A stretch of DNA of 64,000 bases from Apis mellifera (lineage: Eukaryota; Arthropoda; Insecta; Hymenoptera; Apidae): NCBI RefSeq assembly GCF_003254395.2, contig NC_037646.1, positions 7,473,881-7,537,880 on the forward strand. Reading direction: 5' to 3'. Below the pieces are notes generated by a model. It worked only from the letters and a program-made list of their open reading frames with translations, was not told the DNA's origin and did not search any database. The translations under genes were made by a program, and so were the position numbers. The first letter of the stretch is position 1. The number at the start of each line of letters is the position of its first letter. Below are positions 50,601-61,831 of the stretch, one piece after another.

Positions 50601-51328
50601 AATCGATTCTATGGTAACTGATCATCAAACTGAAAATCGTATTGAATATCAAATGCTACCACCAGAAGCAGGACCTATTAGTGCTCGTTTGTATCATGGT
50701 GCTCAAGATTTAGCCAGAAAATTGGCTAAATTAATGGAAGAGGCATACAAGGAAGCAGCACAAGAAAGTCAAAATTGTGAAAGCCGTATGTCCGAAAATC
50801 ACCAAGCGACAGTACATTTTTTAAGATTACAAATAGAACGTATGAGATGGCAACATCAACAACAATTAGCAGAGTTAAAACATAATACAGGTATATTTTC
50901 GTATCTTATCCTTCATTTTATTTTTATATTTTATAAAAATTATATGTTTTTTAAATGTTTTTTTTTTTATTTTAGATAGAATATTACGTGAAATGAAAGC
51001 AAGTTTGGAAGCTGAAAGATTACGTGCTATTGAGGAAACTCGTAGAGAAGCAGAAGAAGAAAAGCTACGATGTATTGAAGAAATTAAACGTAAACAATGG
51101 TGTGCAATGTGTGGTAGAGAAGCATTATTTTACTGCTGTTGGAATACTGCATATTGTGATTATCCTTGCCAACAATCACATTGGCCAATGCATATGAGAA
51201 CATGTGCTCAAAAACCTTCATTCACTACTATTGTTACCAGTTCTACTGTAAATTCGAATCAGCAGCAGGTGATGCCCAGACTTATGATAAATACACAACA
51301 TGTAACATCAAACATGTGGAGGGCCTAA
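47681..51328 (+). CDS. Zmynd8: ZMYND8-type chromatin reader (PHD-bromodomain-PWWP-MYND)
   Basis: Exons: 47681-48108, 48293-48611, 48688-48868, 48941-50890 and 50976-51328, giving 1076 residues. Domains: an acidic N-terminus; a PHD finger at about 165-210 (FCWRCHKESVEAHCSACPRS; WICGECAAIL); a bromodomain at about 225-330 (EPFWKPVELSEAPNYLDYVV; HNCIVFN, with the acetyl-lysine Asn); a PWWP (PHPLVWAKLKGFPFWPAKAM; RFFGEHDRAWV); a 400-residue Ser/Asn/Lys-rich linker; a coiled coil; and a MYND zinc finger (CAMCGREALFYCCWNTAYCD; CQQSHWPMHMRTC). The HPLVWAKLKGFPFWPAKA block favours ZMYND8 over ZMYND11. The family reads combined H3 methyl/acetyl marks and recruits corepressors such as NuRD. A noncoding first exon probably precedes 47650. 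Confidence 0.92.
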
Positions 51329-53851
51329 AATATATTAATAAGTCTGAAATTAAAGCCAGAAGTTTAATAAATTATAAATACTTATTCTAAGCTTTATCAA
51401 TATTATTGTATTTTTTATTTCATGGCTCTTCACAGTTTGTATTTATATGTAAGTGTTATTGTTAAAATGTTAGAACAAGATAGTACTTTATACATAAATT
51501 TTTTGTAATGTAAAAAATACAAATAACAAAATAAAGAATATGTATTCAAGGAGTAATGTCTACTCCAATAATTATTTTATATAAAAACAACCAATTTTAA
51601 TTTTATGTATTAATTAAAAATGATCTCATATATATTTGTTGAGTATTTTATATTCTATATTAATTAATATAGAAATTTAAATTAAAATTCAAATATGAAT
51701 ATATATTATTATATATATATAAATATATATATAATGAATATTCTAATTTACACTGAATTTATTTTTGATCCTTTATATTTTTGTTACCTTTGTTCCTCAT
51801 TAATTATTTAGATAATTAAATATTAGATAAATTTATAATTATGTAATTTTGAATTATTTTTTATTTTTGGTTTTATACAATGCTCCAACAAATTCCTCTA
51901 TATTTTTCAGAATCATAATATCAAAGTAAACAGCCCTACTAATAGGATGTACGAATTATCACATGATAAACTGAACAAAATATCAACATCTCTAGCTTTG
52001 TGTTGTTCTGAAACTGATGGTAATGGAAATTCATCATAGTGTATGTATACCATGTAATGTAATCCAATGTAAAAATTTTTATTAAAAAAAAAAAAATTAA
52101 AAAAACAACATTTAATTTATTATATATTTTTAGCAAAAAAAAAAGAAGAGAAAAAAGTAAGAAAATTATTGAAATTTTAAAATAAAATAAATGATATTTA
52201 TACTTTATTTTACATGAGCATGAAAAATTATTTATTTCTTATTCCGTATAAAAAATTGAAATAAATGAGAAATGTTATAGATAGTGTAATATAAATAATT
52301 TATATTGCAAATTAATAATTATGTTATATTTCCTATTATTTATTTAAAAATGTAAAAGATGATACTTACAAAGTGTTAAAATAATCTTTTTATCATTTAT
52401 TTTATTTTGAGATTGAAATAATAGTTAATGTTTGTTTAAATTATTTTCTTATTATCTTTTTCATATACTTATACTTTTTAGAAAACAATGTTACATTTTA
52501 AGATAAAGTTGAACTATTTGTCTTTAAATCTATGCATAGATTTAATTATTTCTTATATTTATACATATCTTCTAAATAATTAATTTTGTAGATTCAATAT
52601 GTGCATAATAATGTTGATTTATCAATCATTTTTTAATTTTTATAGCAATTTCTCTGACATAAATTATAAATCTATATATAGATTTAAATCTTTAATCATA
52701 TCATAAATTATATAAAAGCAAAATAACATTTAAATAATTAAATAGCTTAATAATTTTTTAAAATGTCATCATTGATGTATAAAATATAGATATATTATAT
52801 AAAATATATATATATTAAAGATTACTACTTCATGTAAATCTAAATCATTACTTATATGTTTATATGTTTAATAGATGAAACCAAACTTCAATCTGTATAA
52901 TAACAGATATTTATGTATTTTTATCACAAATGTATTGCATATATGTACATAGTATATATATATATATATATTATTTTTATTTATCATAATATATCTTATA
53001 TATATTTTTATGTCATACATGTATACTTTTTTCTTTCTTCCAAAAAATTCCTTTTTCCTAACTTTCTCAATATTTCTGCGTTTTTCACTTTGGAATATTT
53101 ATTACAGTAATATAATTTCATTTATAATACTTCATAGATAGATATCTTTAAATATCAAATTATCGCTGTTATTTTCTTTTTTTTCTTATAATTATTGATA
53201 GAATATATTTATTCAAAATCAAATAAAAAATAAATAGCGAATTTATAAGAAATTTTACCATAGGTAATTTTTTTTATCGGAAATGCACTTTTCAATGGGA
53301 CAACTGAGTGAATGTGGAGAAATTTAATATAAGTAGCGTTATCTCGTGGACGAATTCTGAAAGCTTTGATTTATTAATAGGAATGTAGAATTTGCGAAGA
53401 AGTATTCATACATATCACAGGCAAAGAAATATGCGAAAAGGACAGAGGGTAAATTAGAAACAGCGCTATCTCTTGAGTGCCAAAGATATTATAAAAATGA
53501 CAAGAATCGTTAATTCTTATTTTACCTTCGAAAAAATTTTTAACTCAAGAGATGGCGTTGTTTTTATAATTTTTTTGTTATTTCCGTTTTTTTTATATTG
53601 AATAAAAATATATTCTGTATTTCTATTTCTAATTGCTTCGTAATATTTATCCGTAAAATGAATGAACAAATATATAAGTTTTTATATGTTATATATATTT
53701 CCTACATATTTGTATTATTGTTTAAATATTTAAAATCTATATATTTTTATATTTTTAAATTTTAGAAAATTTTTTATAAATAAGGATATATTAATTACTT
53801 ATTAAAATTTTTTCGTACAGATTATTTTATTTTCTTCTTGTAATTACATAT
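51329..53851. other. Intergenic DNA between convergent ZMYND8 and RpS8
   Basis: ZMYND8 3' UTR followed by simple A+T-rich DNA. The stretch 53270-53560 is less A+T-rich and holds three related CTCF-like motifs (separate entry). Confidence 0.5.
53334..53560. promoter_or_regulatory. Cluster of three CTCF-like motifs (candidate insulator)
   Basis: Three copies of one motif: agcgttatctcgtgg (53334-53348), agcgctatctcttgagt (53462-53478) and, inverted, actcaagagatggcgtt (53543-53559). The shared core AGA(T)(A/G)(A/G)CG(C/T)T resembles the insect CTCF consensus (CCA..AG.TGGCGCT). No protein binding is shown. Confidence 0.45.
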
Positions 53852-55597
53852 TTATTTGGCTTTTTTGCTTTTAATTTTTCTCATATAAAATTCAAGTTCT
53901 TTTCCTTCAAGTATATAACCATCCGCACGACCGCACTGTCCAGGTCTACTCGATATACAAGCTAAAATTAAAATCAATAAATATACATATAACATGATTT
54001 GATGAATAATTTAGTTCATAAAAAAATATATCTAATATTTTTTGTTTTGATATTTTCATTTAAAATTATTATAACTATTGTTATTTAGTATAAAATATTG
54101 ACGCATTATTTATATATAAATTATATAAAATATAATTTATATGAAAATCTGAAGTTAAAATAACAATAATTATTAAATTTATATATATTAAAAAATTAAT
54201 TTATATATTATAAAAATCTTATTCACCAAGAACACGTCCTGTAGCAAATTGTTCCTCAAGAGCAGGTTCAACTTTAGCAAATCGTTGCCTTGCTTTATAT
54301 TTAGCTTCTGCTTTTTTCGAACGTTTTTTATTTAAAACTTCTTCTTCAGCTTCAGTCTATGTATTTGAATAATTATTAATTTGTTAATTATGTTATATTA
54401 TTAATTCATCTATTATACTGAAAATGAAAAACTTATTCACTTACCAGTTTCGCACCTCGTTTACGACCCAATGGTAAAACATAATGACCTTCATACCATT
54501 GTCTGAAAGGTGTTGCATCAATAGTGACAATTGCATTCTTTACAAGAGTTTTTGTTCTCACCAATTCATTATTTGATGCATTATAAACTACATCTATAAT
54601 ACGTGTTTTTCTTGTAGTACACTCAGATCCCCATGAAAAATTTCCTGTATCTAAACGAAGTGCTCTATATTTTTTGTTACCACCTCTGGTACGTACCTGA
54701 TTTATAAGGAAAAATGAATTTATAAAGATTATGTTTATTTGTAAAAAAAAATAAATAATATGTAATAATTTTATTCAGTTCGCTGTGGGATATGAGTCAA
54801 CATAATACTCAGAGTAGGTAAAGTTGGTCATCATATCATATTTAAATATCGTTGCATTATTTTCATATAAAAGAATTATATTTTCATACAAAATTATTTA
54901 ATTTCATATCTTTTATAATTTTAAAACAAAAATAAATAATATGATGTAATAACAATAAATATTAATTATAAACATAAGATTAAAAACAATAAATATTTAT
55001 TATATTTTATAACTGAATAGAATTATAATTTATTTGTGATAATAAATAATTTAATATTATTAAATTAAATTTTTATATGAAAAATTGTATAATACTACCG
55101 TATGAATACGTTGAGGTCCAAGTTTCGTATTTGCAGCTGGACGACCTAATTCAAATTTTCTCTTTTTACGGATTGGTTTTCTTTTACCACCAGTTGCTCG
55201 CCTCTTATGCCAATGATCGCGAGAAATACCTATATAACATATAAAAAAATTTATCATTAATGATATATAATTGTTATTCAATTTCGGTTTTGTCTAAAAT
55301 AAAAAATTTATATAGAATTATATTTGATAAAATAATGTATTGAATATAATAAATATAAAATTTAAGCAGATTGTAAAGATTATATCGTTAAAATAAGAAA
55401 AGTGTCGAAAAACCATCGATATATTATAAATTTTTAAACTTTTAATTTATATATATGAAAATAATATACATCTAAATAGAAAAATTTAATGTTTTTATAG
55501 ATTTTTAATAATCATTTGATAATAACTTTAATGCTAAAAAAGTTGATTCAAAGCGATAAAAACAAAATTATAACATTATATCAAACAACTTACCCAT
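53852..55597 (-). CDS. RpS8: 40S ribosomal protein S8 (eS8)
   Basis: Five exons: 55594-55597 (only ATG plus one base), 55099-55229, 54445-54696, 54227-54356 and 53852-53961, giving 208 residues, the normal length. The sequence MGISRDHWHKRRATGGKRKP, then RTRGGNKKYRALRLDTGNFS and the C-terminal ELEFYMRKIKSKKAK, are unmistakable eS8. The protein sits in the small ribosomal subunit. The start lies in a good context (caccATGG). Splitting directly after the initiator codon is common in animal ribosomal protein genes. A short pyrimidine-rich stretch (ggttcttttcgac, minus strand, about 55607-55619) upstream of the ATG may be the 5' TOP start site that gives growth-controlled translation. Confidence 0.98.
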
Positions 55598-56289
55598 GGT
55601 GCTTTAGTCGAAAAGAACCTTAAACTTTTTAATATTAATAGAACTTCTACATACTTCTGATATTGTCCAAGAATATAAGCGCCCTCTTACAATTATGAAA
55701 TAGTATATGTATTATAATAAAAATCAACATTATTTTATTTGTTTTTATATTATCTTTAAATATACTATTTTTTTAATATAAAAATTTTATATTTCTTTAT
55801 AACAAGAATAAAATTCTATTTATATTAAAATGATTTTTGTAAAAAATATTATTATAAATATTATATAATCTAAAGTTAAGTTATACAAAATTTAATTATA
55901 TTATTTCATCAATTATATTTATTTATTTTTTATCTAAAATTAAAAAAAATGATAGTAATATAATGCTAAAATTAAGATGGTTGCTAGTTGCATATTGTTT
56001 ATGTTTGTCTTCTTAATGATCATTGAAAATTCAATATGGTGTCCATCAGTTGAAGGGCTACGTTGGAATTTTATATTTGAAAATAACATTAACAGCACGA
56101 AAATTGTTTAACTCATCATAATTATGAAAATTCGATTAAAAAATTGATATGACATCTAAAAGCCTTAATGTCACAGCAATATATTGTATAAAAACGGAAA
56201 AATTATCATTTTTAAAATTCTTTACTCAAATTGTATCTTGTGAATAGAAATTCTGATATTCAAAAAACAGAAATATTAAAAGAATTAAA
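55598..56289. other. Divergent promoter region of RpS8 and NAA30
   Basis: Holds the RpS8 transcription start near 55620 and the NAA30 start, probably within 55960-56110. A CTCF-like core (agcgccctct, 55678-55687) lies about 60 bp upstream of the presumed RpS8 start. Confidence 0.5.
55678..55690. promoter_or_regulatory. Single CTCF-like core upstream of RpS8
   Basis: The reverse complement reads gtaagAGGGCGCT, matching the conserved AGRGGGCGCT core of CTCF sites. It is a single short match, so chance is possible. Confidence 0.35.
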
Positions 56290-56866
56290 ATGGAAAAGAT
56301 AAATGTAGAAAGTGTTACAGATGGAAATGAATCAGAAAGTGAACAAAATAGTATTGAAGAAAAGAATGAAAACTCTTTGACAGATATTGCTACATTAGAT
56401 ATTACATCTCGACTTAGTTTAAAGACAACTGAAATATATGGAGAATCACATAGAAATGGAATATCTCGAGTTAATGGAATTTGTAATTCTCCTGAAAGAA
56501 TTACTAGCATGACTAATCTTACACAACCTGAAACTACTCAATTAAATCAACATGGTATAAGAAATTAATCTTTATCTAATTAAAATTCAATTTTTGTACA
56601 TTTAAATTTTAATAACTAAGTATATTTTTATGAAATCTTTATATTGATTATTTTTTATATATAATTAGGTACATTATCAGGGACATTGGAAAGTAGAGGT
56701 AATGATATAAAGTATGTTAGTTACACAAGTGAATTACAAATGCCTGATATTATGAAGTTAATACAAAAGGACCTAAGTGAACCATATTCTATTTACACAT
56801 ATAGATATTTCATTTATAATTGGCCAAAATTATGTTTTCTGGTATGTATATTATTGAAATAATAAT

Positions 56867-56912
<46 letters not shown>

Positions 56913-57474
56913 TATATATAATCTTATAATATATAATAAGAATATATATATTCTTAAAGCATATATTCATACAATGCTGGAAAAGATATTTATTTCATAA
57001 TATTGTGCATCTTTGTATTTATATGATTTTATCTAAGAGATAATGGTATTAGAAAATATTAAGAAATAGAAAAAATTGTTAGCCAGCTTTGGTCGGATGC
57101 CTTTGTCTTGCAGGTGTGTAGAATTTACAGAAAACTCTTGCTTTTTGTTCGTCAAGGCAATGTTTGGTGACGAGTGTGTTGGTGCCATTGTCTGCAAGCT
57201 GGACATCCATAGAAAAGTCATAAAACGTGGATACATTGCAATGTTAGCTGTCGATGTAAAATATCGAAAGCAAAAGATTGGATCAAATCTGGTAAGAAGA
57301 GCAATCCAGGCTATGGTGGAAGATAATGCTGGTGAAGTAGTTTTAGAAACAGAAATTACTAATCGACCAGCATTACGTTTGTACGAGAATCTTGGTTTTG
57401 TGCGTGATAAGCGATTATTTCGGTATTATTTAAATGGTGTAGATGCTCTTCGATTGAAATTATGGCTTAGATGA
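56290..57474 (+). CDS. Naa30: N-alpha-acetyltransferase 30, catalytic subunit of NatC
   Basis: Three exons: 56290-56554, 56669-56841 and 57157-57474, giving 251 residues. The first exon encodes a disordered Ser/Glu/Asn-rich N-terminus as in animal NAA30. Exons 2-3 encode the GNAT domain: YVSYTSELQMPDIMKLIQKD, IYTYRYFIYNWPKLCFLAMF, RGYIAMLAVDVKYRKQKIGS, VVLETEITNRPALRLYENLG and the C-terminal FVRDKRLFRYYLNGVDALRL, almost invariant in the family. The acetyl-CoA loop RKQKIG differs from the usual RxxGxG by Lys in place of the first Gly. NatC acetylates N-termini such as Met-Leu/Ile/Phe cotranslationally. Intron 2 holds a (TA)n tract at about 56870-56910. Confidence 0.95.
56870..56910. repeat. 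(TA)n microsatellite in NAA30 intron 2
   Basis: About 20 TA units. Confidence 0.9.
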
Positions 57475-58393
57475 AATTCATCTATATCTTTATATCTTAA
57501 TAAAGATCTAATTAACTCTAACATGCTGAAAGGATATAACGTCAATGTTCAGTAATATCCAGAAATAATGTAACGTTAATACCAAGGAGATTAATATATA
57601 TTGTATGCGCAGAAAAACGTTTGTACCTGGAAAAAAAGTAATTGGATTATATGGCGCATACGATTTAACGTTATGTTTAACTGGTATGATTAATTTAATC
57701 AATTTTCCAGTTGGAATATATTTATTATTTTATTATGTTGCATTACTACATCATATCATGAATGTATTTTTTAATAATATAAAAACAATATAATGAATAA
57801 ATAGATAAACTAGTGATTCTAAATATATAGTTGATTGTTAAGTATCAGGATATTCCCTTTGGTATTAATGTTTATTGGAATAGTATATAAATGCAGCTTA
57901 AAAATATAACAATGAGAAAGAATAAGGGGAAAAAAGATAAAAAATGTAAAATGAGTTTTGAAAGTAATTGATATGTTCTCTTGTGCCTCTTTCATGTTCT
58001 TTAAATATGAAATCTGATACAATGCAGTAACAAAGAGATTTGTGAATTTATGATGAAATATGATGAAGTTTTAAAAATATTAAGTTAATTCGCTTATAAA
58101 TAATTAATGTGAATTTTTTAAGAAATTGGTCGAATTTCGTTGTAATTACTGTGATGGAACATGAATCAAATAATAATATTATTTGTTTATTTTAAAAAAA
58201 TATTCAAAATATTTTCGTACATGTATGTATTTCTTTTTGTTGTATTGGATAATTCTCTTATTGCATAAGCATTGATTTATTGTACGATAAAATGAAACAT
58301 TTTATAAATATTAATTTTAGTATATTATCCAAATATTTGCAATTACATTTAAATATAATAAAGAATACGAATGTATATAAATGAATGCATATA

Positions 58394-58612
58394 CAATAGA
58401 ATCTCGATTATTGTAACTTTAATCATTGTTAATCAGAAACTATATTCATTCCAATAGTACATAGTGAAGAATGATTTCATATATTATAGTAAAAAAATAA
58501 TTTTATTAATATTGTTATAGCGATAATTTATTGTATTCATTATACGAACATTGAAATTTGCACGTATTTTGTTGATACATATTTTTATTTTATCACAATC
58601 GAGATTCTACTA
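58394..58612. mobile_element. Degenerate pogo/mariner-like MITE
   Basis: The left end, caatagaatctcgatta (58394-58410), and the inverted right end, caatcgagattctacta (58596-58612), are terminal inverted repeats of about 17 bp. Each is flanked by TA. The internal about 185 bp is A+T-rich and noncoding. The TIR resembles the TAGAA-CTCGATTAT-type ends common in insect pogo-like elements (from memory). Size, TIR and TA target fit a nonautonomous element. Confidence 0.6.
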
Positions 58613-59759
58613 TATATACAACGTATATATATATATATATATATATACGTTATATATATTTATATATATATATATATATAAACATGAATAAAAAAAAAAT
58701 AAAAAAAAAAACATAAAATTTGCTAAATGAAAATATCGTGAAGAAAATATATTTCACGTAAAATGACATAGAGCAGATTTATTGCTCTCTCTTCTAAATG
58801 TTACAGCTTTGTATAAAATAAATGCGAGGCACAGATCATGACGTAACTATTGAAAAAAATGTAAAAATGTTAATAAAAATACCTAAATGTTTTTAGAGTC
58901 GCCTATTATTATTTCCTATAAAAAAATCTTATATAAAAATATTTAATGTTCATATGAATAAAAAAAAAGTTACTATTATATTGTAAGCACCAATAATTTG
59001 ATTACAGACGAGATACAAAATAAATATCATTCAATATATTTTTCTATATATTTTATAAAGATTCTATATCCCTTTACATACATTACTTTAATCTCATCTC
59101 CGACATTATCGATTCAGCAAAGAATAAGATTACAACATTAATAGTGATTAGAATTGAAACTAAATTTTAATATGATATAAAAATATACAAAATATACAAT
59201 TCTAATAACTATATAATAAATATTCTTATATAGTTTACTATTATACTACATATTTAATTGGAAGAATTATTGTATTATATTTTTATTTTTTTCGAATTTA
59301 ATGCATTTTAATTGCATAAATAGATTTTTATTATTGAAATTTATTTGAGTAAATGTATTTTACTTTTTTTTTTATTATTATGAAATTATAATATATATTT
59401 CTATGTACTATATTTATCTTGTCTGTATTTATATACATATATGTACCATAAATAGAAAAAAAAATTAGCATTGAATCTCAAATGTATTTATCTCATTTTT
59501 CTTTAATCTCTGTTTTTAAACAATCTCGTAAAATAATAAACTGATAGGAGAATACAATAAAAAAAATATAAATTCATATATATACACATATATATAATAA
59601 ATATTTATTTACTATATATCAAGTAGTAATAAATATATATGATTTATATTTATTATTTATATTTATATTTATTTATTTATAATTGTAGTTTATATATAGA
59701 TTATACACATATAAAGACATGAATATGTACATGTAATATATATATATATTATCTTGACA

Positions 59760-59895
59760 AGCATCGTTTTTTACGAGGTGTGCTCAGATTACCATAATCA
59801 TTTCATACTGTAATGAGATGTTATTGTAGAATTGAAATTGGAGATGAGAGAAAGGGGAGAATACATTCTCGAGAATGATCGATCAAAACGATGCT
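59760..59895. promoter_or_regulatory. Island with an inverted repeat and an HSE-like palindrome
   Basis: agcatcgtttt (59760-59770) recurs inverted at 59885-59895. Inside lies the 14-bp perfect palindrome cattctcgagaatg (59864-59877), whose TTCTCGAGAA core matches two inverted heat-shock-element half sites. The island is G+C-richer than its surroundings. Function unknown. Confidence 0.3.
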
Positions 59896-61831
59896 GTTAT
59901 CAGCTTTTATCAGTGAACATACCCTTGCAATATGTTCTCTTATCTACATTCGATCGAATAAGTTTTTAAATAAAATTTTAAACTATATTTGATGACATAT
60001 CTTGTATTGTAATTGTAAGTTGTAATTATAAGTTAAACCAAACAAATAGATATATATAGTAGTTATATGTTATTATATAATTCTATTTTATTTTTTATCA
60101 TAATCATTATGATTAATAATCGATATGATATTTAACAATAAATTTTAATCATCTTTGTTATTTTATAATTAAATATTTAAAAATTAACATTAAATTTAAA
60201 ATAAAAATGAAATATAGACATATAAAAATAGAATATTTAAGTTGAATAAGCTTTTGTTTATTTTTTTTTTGCAATTTCTTTTGTAATTTATAACAAATTT
60301 AAATTCATGAATGTTAACATATCATAATAAATACATTGTATATTTTTTAAAAATATTATATTTCTTGTTTCCTCCATTTAATTTCATCACGATTCATTCT
60401 AAATGTATAATAATCCATTAAAAATTTAGTATGTACTTGGTTGAAAGTAGGTATTTTTTTAGCCTCCAGGGAAAGTACAGCTATTTCTGGAAAATAGAGA
60501 TAAAGTAGAGGAATGTTTTAAAAAAAAAATTGTCTTTTTATTTTATTATTTTACTTTTTATGTTTTTTTTTAATGGAAATTTTACAAAAACAAAAAGAAA
60601 AAGAAAAAAATAATTTTGGATAATGGAGAATAAAAAAAATTAAGAAAAAAACATTATTAATGAAAAAATATACACATTAGGATATAACATTGAATTAATA
60701 ACAAAGTTAAGTGACGATAGAAAAATAAAATAATTATCCTAAATCTCGAAATACAGTATGAAGTACATGGCAACCTATTGAAACATATATAAATATATAA
60801 ATATTCAATATAGTACACCGTGCATATAATCCAATCATTATGTATATGTATACATATAATATAGTATATTATATATATTTATGTCTTCAATATAGTAATT
60901 TTTTCGATTTGTTTTTCTTATAATATTGAGTTCAATTGTATCATCATTTAATTTTATCACATCTTTTTTTTGTATTATATATTGTATTATGTATTATTAT
61001 TGTTTCAATTTTTTTTATTTCTATTCTTTTTTTTATTTTTACATTTATTTCTTTTATTTTTCTTTTATATATTTGTGATGCAATAAATAATATAATAATG
61101 TATAATATAATAACAAATATTTTATAATCTTTTCTATTAATAAAAACAAAATAAAATTGCAATCATTAAAATAACAATTTTATAAGCTTCCTGCAAAGAA
61201 TCAAAAAGAAATATATTATGAAAAAAATATGTTTTATTTGATATGCGAATTGATACTTTTACAATTTGTAGTAAATCACATTTCTCTGTTCTTTTTCTCT
61301 TTCATCTGTTTTATGCTCGTTTCTTATATTAAAGTAAAAATATTGAAAGTGTTTAAAAATAACATTCAATTATTCAATTATAAAATTGAAAATATTTATA
61401 ATTTCAATTGATCATCAATTGATCTAATCTAAAACGCAAATAGAAATAGAACAATATATTTTAACGCGAATATGAATTTAAATATTGAATTAATAATGAA
61501 TTAAAATGTTATTAATTAAAAATAATAAATGAAAATCGATCTTAGTTAATGGATTTCATTTCATCAAACTATCTCCTCTTAATAAATTTGACATAAATAT
61601 TGAAGATTGAATCGAAGCAATTCAGTTTATTAGGAACAACGTAATCTCGTTACTTGTTTGTCAAGAACATGTGATACAGAGATCTATTATAATAGAGCCA
61701 ACAGATAATATAATCGAGTTCGAGATATTTATCATATATGGTAAAGAGAATATAACGATGTTATTCTCTTTTCTTTGCAAAGGAAAGGTAAGTACTTACA
61801 TTAATCGATTGACATTTGAACCTTTGTCGAA

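Larger units (their letters stand above)
57475..61831. other. Gene-poor DNA between convergent NAA30 and sNPFR
   Basis: 4.4 kb with the NAA30 3' UTR and possibly a long sNPFR 3' UTR. It contains a MITE-like element (58394-58612), a TA array at 58630-58680 and an island at 59760-59940. The rest is simple A+T-rich sequence. Confidence 0.5.

Noticed and set aside
52900..53110. 65-aa plus-strand ORF near 52.9 kb
   Set aside because: Tyr/Ile/Phe repeats from a TA-rich tract; no coding signature.
57076..57156. 5' extension of the last NAA30 exon
   Set aside because: The frame is open, but the available acceptors (57115, 57130) are out of phase with exon 2. The acceptor at 57156 restores the conserved CFLAMFGDECVGAIVC junction.
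57605..57793. 62-aa plus-strand ORF (MRRKTFVPGKK...)
   Set aside because: Lies in the NAA30 3' UTR, with no splice signals and an overlapping antisense ORF of similar length; not distinguishable from chance.
60936..61411. ORFs downstream of sNPFR on both strands
   Set aside because: Phe/Ile/Tyr-rich low-complexity frames in A+T-rich sequence without homology or splice logic.
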